Positions 34,428 to 47,300 of a stretch of 64,000 bases of DNA are shown here, piece by piece; position 1 is the first letter of the stretch; every line of letters starts with the position of its first letter. The translations under genes were made by a program, and so were the position numbers. A model generated the notes under the pieces. The model did not search any database and had not been told where the DNA came from. It worked only from the letters and a program-made list of their open reading frames with translations. Source of the stretch: Owenia fusiformis (lineage: Eukaryota > Annelida > Polychaeta > Sabellida > Oweniidae); contig CAIIXF020000002.1 of NCBI GenBank assembly GCA_903813345.2, forward strand, positions 18,056,813 to 18,120,812. Reading direction: 5' to 3'.

Positions 34428-36193
34428 CAGGGCGTCAAATAAGTCTGTTCTTCCCCCTTAACTTTTTTAATTCAGAGATAACATAGGGTTGGTATATATC
34501 ATCTTAAAGGGAATTTAATTTGCTGATCACACACCAAATGTCAGAGTGATTTATTAAATTTCCAATTTTTTAGAGTATTTTTAGTGATGTCCATATTTCA
34601 CTTTTTTAATAGTCTGTATGTCTCTTTGGGTGTTATCAACTAATTTGTGATGAAGGATGCCCCTGCTTCAAAGGCTCCCCTGAATGTAACACATTTTACT
34701 CTGTAATGATATTGAGATACATCAAAATCACCCAATGTTGGCAATGTCACTGCAGTATCAACTTTTCACGTTTCATTCACTATACCCAAGGGAAAGATCA
34801 ATACCCGGTGATTTCAGCGGGAAGTGGCGTTTCGTTCAGTGGATGAGCTGCGCGCGCACGCATAAATGTGATTATCCAATATAATTAGGGGAGGGCTATT
34901 TGAAGTAGTTTTTGGTCTCAGGCGCGACCCAGGGCTGTTGTCTTAAGGACATTTCGTTGAAAATGAGCCATTCGGCTGATAATTGGTAAGAGTTTGCGAT
35001 CTTATAATGTATAACTGTTACTCAGACACATATTTTGACACGATTCTGTTGGAAATAAGCTTTGAACCGAGAGATATTCACGATTGATATGCACATTTTT
35101 GATTGTGCCATTGCTTTTCTATTGCACAATCCATGTATTGATAGAAGAAACATTAATAATGCAGATTGGTTTACCTTCAATACATGGCAGACACTACATA
35201 TCGGTCTATTAATACCAGTTTGTGCCTTAAATAGTTTTATATTTCCATCCACGGCCTGGAGCCTGGGCCGTGTTTGTCTCTTATGTGTATGCTTGTGCAT
35301 GGACTTCTAATCACTAGCAGAATTTAACATGATGCAAACTCGACATTATAACTCATGCTGTAACATTTTGACTTCGCTGGAAAACAATATGAATTATTTT
35401 TCTTGCCAATCAATCATGAATCACAATCAAAATTTCAGAATGATCAATCAGGCAATGGTCCAAATCTAGTTATAACATTATATGATATTCAGCAAGAAGT
35501 CCGGTAGAAATACAGAATATTTAAACATCAAAGCTGAAAGTTAAAAGCTAATCTGTCAATTTTCTGTCTGCAAAAGAGCGTCCCAAGAGCGTTTACATTT
35601 GACACAATAACAGACTGAGGCTTTGAAATCTAGGATTCCCCATGAAAATATGACGTCATACTAATTAGCATAAGGATTTCCCTATTGGTATGGGTCGAGC
35701 CTTGTTCGAAAACACAATCCATAAATACATGCTAATTTCTAAGGAGATAGGAAGTGTATAACGTGTTTATCGAAAGATTTAATCAATTGTCAAATAGTTT
35801 AAGTGGATAAAGTGGTCACACTTGCTTCAATTCATAGCGAAATCGACGGATAGAAACTGACCAAATTCCCGATATCCTACCCCGTATTACTGTAGGCTAT
35901 AAGCACAGTGACCTACAGAGGGCGCTATCACAAACAAGTACTGCACGAACCGATAAATTCCCGGGTATTGTAACGCCCTTGCTATACCTGGTAATTTTAC
36001 TTGTTTTGACGTAATCAAAGGTCTACTACAACCTCACAAGAAACATTGTAGCAATTTTATTAGGAGGAGTTTATAATTGATTTTTTGAGGGTGATCAGCA
36101 TTTTCCATGAGCTTCAAAATGATATATGGGAAAGTATGATAAATTTAAAGATAAAAAAGTTAAGGGGGGAGAACAGACTTATTTGACACCCTG
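34428..36193. mobile_element. Mariner-like non-autonomous element, 1.77 kb
   Basis: Starts CAGGGCGTCAAATAAGTCTG and ends with the complement of CAGGGTGTCAAATAAGTCTG, each flanked by TA. Similarity between arms continues through the C-rich tract, AACTTTTTT and a GCTGATCAC block for about 100 bp. The interior has no transposase frame; short frames at 35022-35310 on both strands lack domains. Confidence 0.8.
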
Positions 36194-37270
36194 TATATGG
36201 CAATGAATTTAACCAATTTCTGGATAGGGTTAGATGTCTAGAAAATAGAGGTGCTAGGAAAAATGGTAAAAACCTTTTTGTAACAAGTGGAATGCGAAAA
36301 AGATTAACTTTTTGACATATTTCTGAGGTCATATCCTTCTCATTTTTTAAGAATATATATTTTCTGACAGCTTTTGGAATGTCAACGCAAAGAAAAACAC
36401 AGGTGAGAAAAATCATTAAAATGGCATCTTATTCAATGAAATCGTATCAATGAACTTTATAGTCATGTATTACCTATAGAAAGAAGTATTATTTGTGACT
36501 ACATAGTTACACAGTATGCTTTTAAAATGTAATTTGTCTTAACTGAAGTGCTTCAAGTACCAAGCGACTTTGATGCAACTCAACAATTGGCTATAGGGCG
36601 TTACCTCGACATACGGCAGTTCATAAAGGTCTATATGATTTTAAAATTAATTGACTGGCATTTTTCAAGTGCCAAGAGTTTCTAAAGTCGCTAGCCAACA
36701 ACTTTGCTATACAACATCATGACATGTGGAGCACCGTGAACCTTAAAGATTTGAATTAAAGAAATATTCTAATCAAAAGCTATTACAAAAATTCTTGTTA
36801 GAATCGTCCGTATAAAGTCAAAAAATCTTAAAATAAAAAAATCATTCAATTATCAAGCGTTTTACATGTCTAAGGTAAGATTTAACACTTTGATATTGGA
36901 GCTAAATAATTACTCGATAATTTGTGTGACTTTGGTTAGTATGGTAACTATGGTTAGCCAGACAGGCCAGGAAAGCGTTTACCGCATTTTGTTCCATATA
37001 ATATCTACGACCGTATATGCAAAGAAAATGATATCCAAATAAGCACTAGGAATACCGAAGAACAGCATACAACGGTCGGATTTATATGACTAATCATATC
37101 ATAATTGGTATTGGAAGTGACCTTCCTAAATATATGTTTTTTACAGTGTAGGTAACGACAGGCGCGGCTGAGTGTAAGTATATACTTTTATCATATCATT
37201 GTTTGAAATCGTGTGATTCGATTGAGTGATTCAGTACCATGTGATCAAAAATACCATAGCGTATTTCACA
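36194..37270. other. Non-coding stretch
   Basis: No exon, tandem repeat or TIR pair recognised. Confidence 0.45.
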
Positions 37271-37279
37271 GCCCAATGA

Positions 37280-38250
37280 GTTATTGAAAACTACGCTCGC
37301 CCTGCGGTCTCCATACGGCGTATATAATCCAGTTTTTTACAGACCGCAGGAAATTATAATTCGAAGTTATAATATTTTTCATTTTTTCGATCGCCGTAGA
37401 AATCAGCATGCCGTTGGCAGACCGCGGAACTGTCACACGGTAGCTGCACCTCGAGCTTACGGTCAACTTGCGCCTACCGTAGTGTTTTGATGGGTTATGT
37501 ACCTTTGGAAACAGTTTTTCAGGTCAGGTTTGCTGACACATATTTGCTGTGAACACGATGCAATAGGTATACTGTTTGATTTAAGGTCACAGCAACGTAT
37601 ATTACAAAAGATTAAGTTTCTAATGGTCTCTCAACACTTTTTATTGATATTATATCTTAATGTAGTACTATGAATAACATTTAAAAATTGTACTGATGTA
37701 AATAAAATAAAAACAAACATTAACGTTTATCATCAGAAATTCAAAATTACGAATGCGACTGCCGTTGGTAATGTGACTGCAAAAGTATCCGACCGCAGAA
37801 ATTCTTCGGCAAGCGCAGAAATGTTACTGACCGCAGAAATGATAGACCACATGGCCGCCGTAAGAAATGTGACTGGGGTGTTAGAAGTGTGACTGGGGTG
37901 TAACACCCAGTCACATTTGTCGTACGGAGGCCGTGCTTCGACCGCAGATCAATTAAATCAGTGAATTTCTGCGGCGAGCGTAGGAAAACTACGCTGAGAC
38001 TTGCTCGCCTTGCGGCCTCCGTACATAACATTTATAAATTGTCCTGATGTAAATAAAATGAAAAAAAGTATTATTTATCAACAAAAATTTAAAATTCACA
38101 GTGCGACTGCCGTGGGAAATGTGACTGCAAAAGTATGAGAGCGCAGAAATTCTACGGCGAGCGTAGAGAAGCTACTGGCCGCAGAAATGATAGACCGCAT
38201 GGCGGCCGTGGGAAATGTGACTGGGATGTTATTGCCGGGTATAAAAGTAA
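37280..38250. repeat. GC-rich dispersed repeat cluster (GACCGCAGAAAT family)
   Basis: GACCGCAGAAAT, GCGGCGAGCGTAG, GTGCGACTGCCGTGGG and AATGTGACTG recur in direct and inverted order. A block at about 37745-37880 repeats at 38100-38225. The two are linked by an inverted TGTGACTGGGTGT/ACACCCAGTCACA pair near 37870-37918 and by ATTGTACTGATGTAAATAAA / ATTGTCCTGATGTAAATAAA. A related fragment is at about 33900-34020. It lies immediately 5' of ZP gene A. Confidence 0.7.
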
Positions 38251-38548
38251 TAGTAGTCCCACGGAGGTAGGACCAATTCCTACCATTTTATATTAGACCA
38301 TGGACTTTGATCACCAAATCCGTGGAAATACCAATTCCAGATTTTAAAGTCCGACTCTCATACCCTCCAAAAACCAGGAGACCTTAAAGAATCCTCATTT
38401 TTTCAGAAGAACTCAAGTTGAATCTCAACAAGTAAATTCCTGTTGGATAGTATTGCTAAAGTCCACGTGCATGTACTTCAGCTCTGAAAGAGATTTTGAG
38501 CCAACAGTCTTTGAATACTGTATGTACTGTGGTTATCACATATTTCAG

Positions 38549-38760
38549 TGACCTTCCAATGTAGGTATGATAGTGGCACGGGAAGAAAAACAATCTACAT
38601 CGACTTGAAAAAAGGTGGAGACACAATCGGAGCAGCGTACGCAGATGGTAAATTTACGACGTGTAGATTGGTAGACGCTGGAGCGGATGCTTTTGAACTG
38701 AGTATAGATGTCACAGCTGGCTCTTCATCACCTGATTACACTGGTTGTGGACTAGCAACG
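38549..38760 (+). CDS. ZP gene A exon a (ZP-N)
   Basis: The acceptor is TATTTCAG and the donor GTAAAC. It encodes VTFQCRYDSG..., TTCRL and YTGCGLAT. It starts in phase 1, so at least one upstream coding exon exists, as in gene B. Confidence 0.92.
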
Positions 38761-41700
38761 GTAAACGAACTAAATACAATCTTAAAACGAAATATACAAT
38801 ACAATCTAGTTAAGCTGTCATTATAAAACATTGCGGCACAATATATCTATCTTACAATAAAATATATCTCATAATTACTAACCTTAAGTATTGATCGGTT
38901 AAACAGGCAAAATATGCCTATAAACCGTAATCATCTTATACTCTTATAATAATACGCTTCAGTCTGTATACTTTTATTAAGGAAATGTAGAACAGATGAT
39001 CACACATTCAGTTTCAATGACTGTCACTATGATACAGCTAGCCTGAACATTAACCATCTTTCATAGGGTACAACTGGTAGCTACAAAGTGTCCATTGTTA
39101 CACAATCGAACGAGCCCTCTGAAGGCATCCTAACTGCTGCTGACAAGATATATGCGGACGTCGGTGACCATGCTAATTGTGATTTCCCGGCGTCCATATC
39201 CGCAACTGCAATCTCCGCGTAAGTGTAGTCACAATCTGAATTATTTTTTTTCCTATTTTGCTGATTGACCCATCTAGAATTCACTGGCGGATCTGAGGAG
39301 GGCCCCCTTGGCTGGCCCAGAAAAAATGGGTCCAAAAAGGCCTTAAGCCCAAAAAGTGAAGAAAATTTTGAAGAAAATGGGCCTCAAAATTTGGGCCGAC
39401 TTTTGGGTTTTAGGGGCCCAACTTTTTTTTCTAACTCAGACTCAACGAGTATATCCCAGTGCGGGTATGAGGGACTTAGGAGTCTAGATATGGTAGAGAG
39501 TTAAGTTATATACGCAAGCTCCATAGACTAATGCCACCCCATGCAGACAGATCACCTAAAATTACATTCGTATACTACACGATTCTATATTCACCAGAAA
39601 ACTAGAAACATTTTGTCCCCCATTAAGCAAATTCATTTTTATCGTACCTAAAAAAGGTACAGATATTGTCGTCAGCTTGACGGGCTGGTGGCGTCTCACT
39701 TTCTTGTCATCACGATTCTTTTTAGATAAATCTTGTCATCGCGATTCCAGGAAAACCACTCAACGGATTTACTTCAAATTTTCACACACGTTACATAGTA
39801 AATGCATGCAATTTTCGGTATGAATATTCAAAGGGCTGGTTTGAGGATGTTTAACTGAATGACTTCAGAAAATGTTTATTTATGCCATTTTGTCCAATCT
39901 GTATGATTATCATATGACGGCTATTCAAATTCCAGCATACCTCATCTCAAAAGAGCATCACGTTATGGAGCTTTCTTATTTTTATAAGGTTATGGTAACT
40001 TTTTTGAATACAGTCTAACGGTCACCCTGCAAGAAAGGCATCATACAATATTCCTCTTTTACATTGGTCTGGTTAGTTATACCTGACGCTGGAAGTAATG
40101 TTCTTGATTCGCTTTGATGTGTCTTATCCTTTACTAGTATTAGTCTCGATGTGAAGAATAATCATCAGAGCCTATCAAGATTTCACCTTTATTATCGTTA
40201 GCAAAAGTTCATATGTTTTCTGGAAAACATTTTACCTCCAAGGCTGCGACATTTTGTTACGGAACGGATCCGTTTTGTAAACAATTTGACGAGTCCCACC
40301 AGTTTCTATCTGCATTATGTTTAAAAACTGTAATTTAACTAGAATATGTTTACAGAAATTTACCGACTGGAACTCAAACCTCTGAAGCACTGCCAGACGT
40401 CACATTGGAAATTTACGACGTTACCACCGATTCTGTAATCAGTAGCGGCGCAATAGATTTTTCAACTAACGTGGGAATTAAAATAAAGATGAATTTGGCA
40501 GATGACACAAAATGTAAGCAAATATTAAGTAACAGAAAACCATTCTATATTTTAGATCGTTGTGATATGTGATAAAAACACGCCATGTGGGATATCAAGT
40601 TACCCATAATATCAGCCTGTGCACATACCTTTGTAATACGTTCTTATAAGTCCTTTTAATTCATTGTTTCATGCATGATCAATTGAAATGCATTACCCTG
40701 CAGGGCATGAATTCCATGATTAGAGGCCACATTTGTAAAAAATTCAAAGTAACATTCAGAAAAATAAAATAGAAAAAATTAATATTTGAATATATGATAT
40801 TTCATCTTAAAATGAGAATACCATTATTTTATCATGGTATTTAAATTTATATGAGCGATAAAGTTGCTTGTCATAAACCGGAAGTAACTGTCTGCTGAAA
40901 AGACGAAACGCTGGTATAATGAGTTGTGCATATATCTGACTCTTAACATATTCTTTAACGATAAACAAACCAATATTCTTTGTTCATTTTGTCTATGAAG
41001 TATTTCTGTATCATATGTTTGGAGTTATATTGGATTTCTCAACTGCAAAAAATATTTTTTGATGTTTGAAAAAATGATCAAATCTGATCCTCCAAATTAC
41101 GCGTTTTTGTGATTCCGTCACGAAATGTACTAAAAAGTTAGCCAACTCTTTCCACATCAAAAGATATAATTTTTTACTGGGGATCTACTTTAAATAACAC
41201 GTAACGTTCCTTCCTGTGAAGTTTAAGTGACACACGACCTCATTATCGCTTCGAACTGGTCGTGACGGAATCACATTTTTCGTGATGGAATCACATTTTT
41301 CCGTGATGGAATCACATAGCTTTTTTCTAGCCTTGATCTATCAGCATACATTATATAAAAAAGCGTTGATCTATTACATTCGTAAGTCGGAATGTATCTT
41401 TTTGCTATCTTTTTGATAAGCCAGCAGTACAGGCCTATTAGTAACTCATTATACCACCATTTCGTCTTCAGTAGCCTATTAAACGTATTCGTTGATGGTA
41501 CATTCATAATTTATGGAAGGTTCGGACTCAAGTTCGCCTGAAGATGACGATGCTACGGCTCAATTTTTTATAGTGCATAGATGTCAAATATGTCGATTTA
41601 ACCCTTTGGAAAATGCTTTCGAAATAAGCAACCGTATTATTAATGGATATTCAAACGTGATTATTGACAACGTATGTTACGTTTTTTGTGTGAAATGTTT

Positions 41701-44362
41701 AAAAGTTTTCCATTTGGAATGTATACGGAACGTTTTACCGGAAAGTGAAAAGGAACTTTTAATGCCTGATATTGAATACTCTTGCTGTTAGCTAGTAATT
41801 TATAATGGCAAAAACTCCAGCTGAGCGCCAACAGGCTAGGCGCGACAGAATTAAACTTAATCTCCAAAAACACAATGAATTCAAAGAAAACGATAGAGTA
41901 AGAAAAAACAGAAAACGAGAAAGCTTGTCAGCAGCTCGACTCAGGTTAGAGAGAATCAAATCAAGAGAGGCCACAAGAAAGTGGAGGGAAAACAAATCAA
42001 AAAAAGATGAGGCAAATATCAATAATATCAATGAGCCTAAGAGGTCGAATGAAAGGCCTACTCAAGCCTACAAGAGCAATTCTACATTCGGAAAGGCCAA
42101 GAATAGGGCTGAAAAAGCCCTCCCAAAAAGTCCTCGCAAACGTAGTTTGATAATAACCACCCTTGCTCAGAAGTATGCTGCCCATGCAGCTAGAAAAGCT
42201 TCCGGCACGTCCGGCATAAATCAAGTAACCGCACAAAAGGTACGCGAATTTTATCTTAGAGACGACATCAGTTATCAGCTGCCAGGAAAAGCTGATACTA
42301 TTGTTATTAGAAAAAGCATTGGCACTATAAATTTGAAAGAAACTTTTCAAAAAAGAGTCATGATCACTACAATAGCTGAGGCATATGAACTTTTCAAAGA
42401 GGACAACATCGAGGAAATAGGAAAATCGAAATTCGCAGAGCTTCGTCCCAAACACATACAATTGGTATCTAAAATGCCACATAATGTTTGTGGCTGTAAA
42501 TATCACAACAACATTATCCTTCTTCTTGAGGCACTCCACAGAAAGGTTCCAGTAATACCTTTGTACGGAGCAGAGTTCTTAGACCTTGTTACGTGTGGAC
42601 CTGAGAACGAAGAATGCATGTCTCAAAATTGTGAAGATTGTATGAATTATGAAGTCTTGGATACATTAGTTACCGCCAATGCCAAAGATGACATCCCTTT
42701 GAAGTACCAGCAGTGGAAGGAGGATGACGATGGGTACCTTATAAAGGTTGACCTCACTGGAACAGTGCAAGACGGAGTTCGCCTTCTCAAAAGTCAACTC
42801 CCTCGGTTCCTGTGGCACGTCTTTATCAAAAGACATCAAGATGCCAGCCACAAGGACTCCATTCTCGAAGCCATTCACGAGAACAGTAGCACCAGTGTTG
42901 TGCAGATGGATTTCTCTGAAAATGCTACCATCACGTTTCAGGACGAAATTCAATCTGCCCACTGGAAACAAAGGCAGGTGACACTGTTCACAGTCATGAT
43001 ATATCACAGACAATACAAAATCTCGTTGATTATTCTGTCTGATGACACGGACCATACCAAGGACAGCATCGCATGTTTTCTCAACACCACTATCTCATAC
43101 ATCAAATCCGACGTTTCTCCTGATGTGAAAACCATTAAAGTTTGGACTGACGGTCCATCAAGTCAGTTCAAAAACAGGTTCATAATGGCACTGATCCCAA
43201 ACTTAGAACGGCGACATGACGTCGGAATCCAGTGGAATTACCATGCCACGGGCCATGGTAAGTCGGCCAATGATGCCATTGTTGGAATGGCGAAGAGAGT
43301 GGCGTTTCGAAAGATCAAAAGCAAGGAGCTGGTTGTCCATGACGCATTAACATACAGCAAAGCCCTCAAGAGCATGCAGGGGATAAAAACCCTGTTTATT
43401 CCTAAATCAAAGATAATTGAAGGTATGTTGATCGCATTAAGTTCAAATTGAATTATCATATAATTTTATCATTCACTGTATACTGTATCATATTCAATGT
43501 CTTAAAACGATATTCAATTTTCAACCAAGTAATGCTACGATTTCAACATGTCACATTGTACCGTTAATCCGAAATTCAGCCAGTCAAGACTTCAACCAAG
43601 TATCAACAGATTACAAATGTATTATATGTTATATTCCAATAAAACTCATTTACAGCTTGGTATTTAAAATATTTTCAGATTGCAAAGAATTGTCAACGGA
43701 GGAGATTTGGTCCAAAGCGACGGTAGTGAGGGGGATTATTAACGTCCATTCTGTTGAAACAGAACACACGGCTATGGGCCCGGTCATACTGTTGACAAAA
43801 TTTTACACCACGTCTCCGAATGAAACTCGCTTTGAACTAGGTAATAAACATCATGACATTGGCATCGCCGAGTTAATATCAAATATCAACACGAGTGAGC
43901 GAAGACTATGGACATTTTATTATTAGCATTATATTCATGTACATTAAAAAACATTTTAGAGCTAGGTTATGATTAAATTTGATATAGTGCCATAGCTTTA
44001 GCTTTGCAGAATATTGTATTTAATGTGTCTCTCGTAGTCCGGCAACGGCTGGATGTATTATTCATCATGTGAGAGGTAAATAAATTAATATAAATACATA
44101 CCGTTACATAGGCCTACACACGATATCACACGCATATGATCTTGATAAACGATTTTTTGGAAAATATCACACGGATTTCAATGATATCAGAAATATCACT
44201 AGCTATGTACAGATAACACATTAATCGTGGGAGATGTATTTGCTATATTTTGACGTGGTACTAGGTCCATCTAGGGTTATTTGAACTTCACCTTAGATCG
44301 CATATTTATTTTTATTTACTTTTAGATGTTCTGGTAGAAATTCCGTTAGAAACGCAACAAAG

Positions 44363-44393
<31 letters not shown>

Positions 44394-47300
44394 AAGTGTT
44401 TTCTATGTGGCAGTGTTTACGGTAGTGCCAGTGATAGGAAAAGTAAAGAAGATTGGGTAAGTGCAATGGTATTATAAAATTGTTAGAAATATATATCCGA
44501 GACATTTCATCCCTAGAAGTAGAATTTTTCTCCCTGGATGCTGTGTATTTCATATGCATAGGTGTCCTAATGTATGTTTGTAATTTGGTCATCACATATA
44601 ACCTTGGTTCCATTTTGTAATTTCAGGTGAAATGTAGTAGCTGTGGGAAGTGGGGACACATAAGCTGTTCAGGGTCCCACTTCCCAAAGTGCATGCAATG
44701 ACACTGGGTCGAAAAGGATAAATCAACAAACAAAATCTTTTTGGTGAAATTTTTTGGCTAAATGAAAAATTAGTGAGCAACAAGGGAAAATTTTTTTACA
44801 GTCATAATTGGATAAGAAGTGGGTTTATCTATATAAAGGATTTTTTTTAAAGATGGAGTTTTTGTTGATGAGCAGTATATTCTGAATAAATTGATAAAAA
44901 AACATAATTGGATGATCGAATATATACGAATAAAAGGTTATTTAAAACAGAAAAATATACAAATATAAAAGCAAAAAGCAATTACCTTATGAAAGATGGT
45001 AAATGGATACATATACAGCACATCAATGCTAAACGACTGTATAATATTTTACTAGAAAGTAAACATGAAAGAAGCATTATGGAAAGGCATTGGGCAACAG
45101 TTTTCAGCACACCAAGATGTAAAACGTTCTATGGGAAAGTATATGATTCAAAAATAAAAAATATGATATATAAAAAACACGCGGAATTCAATTTTAAGCT
45201 TTTCCATAATATTTTAGCGTGTGGGAATACTATATGCAAATGGAATAAAGAAATCAACCAGTATTGTAGTGAATGTAAAGTGATACAAACTCCAAAACAT
45301 TTATTACTGGACTGTAAGATTGTACAAAATATTTGGGAAAAAATTAGAAATATCTTTAGATGTGATATCAAATGGAAACATTTTATTTTAGTGTTCTATA
45401 TGTTGGAAGGTAACGTATCTCAGTCAAGAAATGTAATTATTACCACCTTGCCGGGCCAGTTCTAGGGTTTTAGTGCTAGTTTAGAAGGCATTCATTTTAC
45501 TATATCGACCTGAGAAATGTAATGGTGGTCCATATGGACCGGTCTAGAATATATTCTGGACCGGCAAATTTTCCCCGGGAAATTAGATATCGTTCAATGC
45601 GTAAGATTTTCTTGCTATTTCACCCCTGGTCGTTAACGGTGGTAATAATACTAATAATGTCATTTCTGCGAGCAATATAGTGAAATTTTGGACCTTGGGC
45701 CTTCGGCCCTCGGTCCAATATTTCACTATATTGCCCTTAGAAATGACATTATGGTACTATTCTCACAATAGTGGGGTACACAATTTATTTAAATTGGGTT
45801 AAGAACTCAAATAATATGGACAGATACAAAAGTATAAATTTTGAAAACACTGTAATCAACCGACTGAAATTATACATAAACAATTTAGATATGATGAAGA
45901 GTGAAAAAAATGTTGTTCTAAAAAATAGCTTAGAGATCTTTTTAAACAAATTTGAATAGACTATGTATGTGTATTGATATATTGTCATGTATTATAATAT
46001 ATTGTATATATGTTTAATGTTAAATGGAGATTATTGTTGGTTTACAATAAATGCATTATGGATCCTACGTTAATCCTGTGTATATTTAACATCATTTGAC
46101 CCAGTGTGAGGGAACGGATCATTTTCCAATAATGTAAATTGGAATAATCATCGAAATATGAGACAATATGACTGTTATGACAGCTATATTTAAAAAACTG
46201 ATAAGTCAACACATTTAAAAACAGAATTTGTGATCAATCATCCAAGATAATATTAAATGAATATGATTCGAAAAAAACTTAGATGGTGCAGTTGCTGAGG
46301 GCATGAAAGTAAATTCAATTGATAATTGGATAATGATGATGTGCACAATTGAAAATGACCAGTCTTCTTAGTTTAAGCTATTACTAGTATGTAGAAAGAT
46401 AAAGAAGACACATGAAAATGAACGCGATCATGCACAAATGAAGAGACTATATGAATGATGCACATTGTTGTGGCACTTTAATGCCTTATATGTTCATATA
46501 TTGTTTAATAACACTGTTCAAAGTCAATTTCTTTTTATGTATTTTTGTCTCGTGATTCCATCACGCTTAAAATTGTGATTCCGTCACGGCATAATGATTG
46601 CAATATTACAATGCCAGAACAAGTAAGAGTGATTCCGTCACGGAGGAGACATAAGCCCGTAGCAATAAAAATATTGTACGCACATTGAATTTGATACTCT
46701 CCTATAGACAAACAAAACAGCCCGCTTCTAGAAGAACCCATATTAGATCAAGAAACCCATGTGTGTTTGACAGATTGGCTTTACAATGTTGTTTTTAAAG
46801 TCAAATGTGTGATTCCGTCACGTTGGAATTCATGACGGGCGTAGCCAGCAATTTACAAGGGGAGGGGGGTCAGTTCGATACTTGCACCACTGCAAGCGAA
46901 TCGAGCATCAAAAAGGGGGTACGGGGGTCCACCCCGGAAATTCTCATTGCATGTGGTGCATTTTAAGTATTTCAAACTATAATCTTTAAAATATTAATGT
47001 TTTTTCAACAAATTTTACAAAATTGCTTCTTTTTTGTGGCTACGACCATGCCCTGGAATACTTCTCTCGAAATACAAGTAATAGGCTAGTTTTATTTTGT
47101 TCATTACAGTGATGAAGGGTATCAAGGTGACTGAATGCTGGGCATATGCAGCATCATATCTGACGCAAACTGTCACACCAATTCAGCTGACAAACATGGA
47201 TGGGTAGGCAATGAACAATATGTATTGAGCGAAATCAAAATAATTGAGAAATGATATTTTTCTAAAGGAAAGTGAATGGTATTACATCAAAACAATAACT

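Larger units (their letters stand above)
44705..46060 (+). pseudogene. 3' fragment of a second LINE type, frameshifted and interrupted
   Basis: Frames read SGFIYIKDFF and, after a frameshift, KDGVFVDEQYILNKLIKKH near 44810-44925. A clean 185-codon frame (44908-45465) follows, ending in a zinc-finger-type RT tail: FNFKLFHNIL, CSECKVIQTPKHLLLDC, IWEKI. This pattern is the zf-RVT region of LINE ORF2. The frame stops inside an inserted element (45434-45650), and a hairpin MITE follows (45653-45752). The C-terminal coding tail resumes at about 45771-45959. The 5' end abuts the last transposase exon and seems to have removed its 3' part. Confidence 0.75.
41261..46822 (+). mobile_element. Candidate PHD-finger DNA transposon nested in ZP gene A intron
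   Basis: Between outward-mirrored motif clusters (first CGTGACGGAATCACA at 41261, last TGTGATTCCGTCACG ending 46822) lie a small PHD-like ORF, a spliced transposase-like gene and later LINE insertions. No clear target duplication was found next to these ends, so the true limits may differ by a few hundred bases; a further motif copy sits at 41109. The homologous intron of gene B (61320-62217) is only about 0.9 kb and lacks all of this, which supports insertion. Confidence 0.6.

Noticed and set aside
41997-42539. 180-codon minus-strand frame inside the transposase exon, and 42666-43055 likewise
   Set aside because: Antisense shadow of the plus-strand coding exon; no start context or domain.
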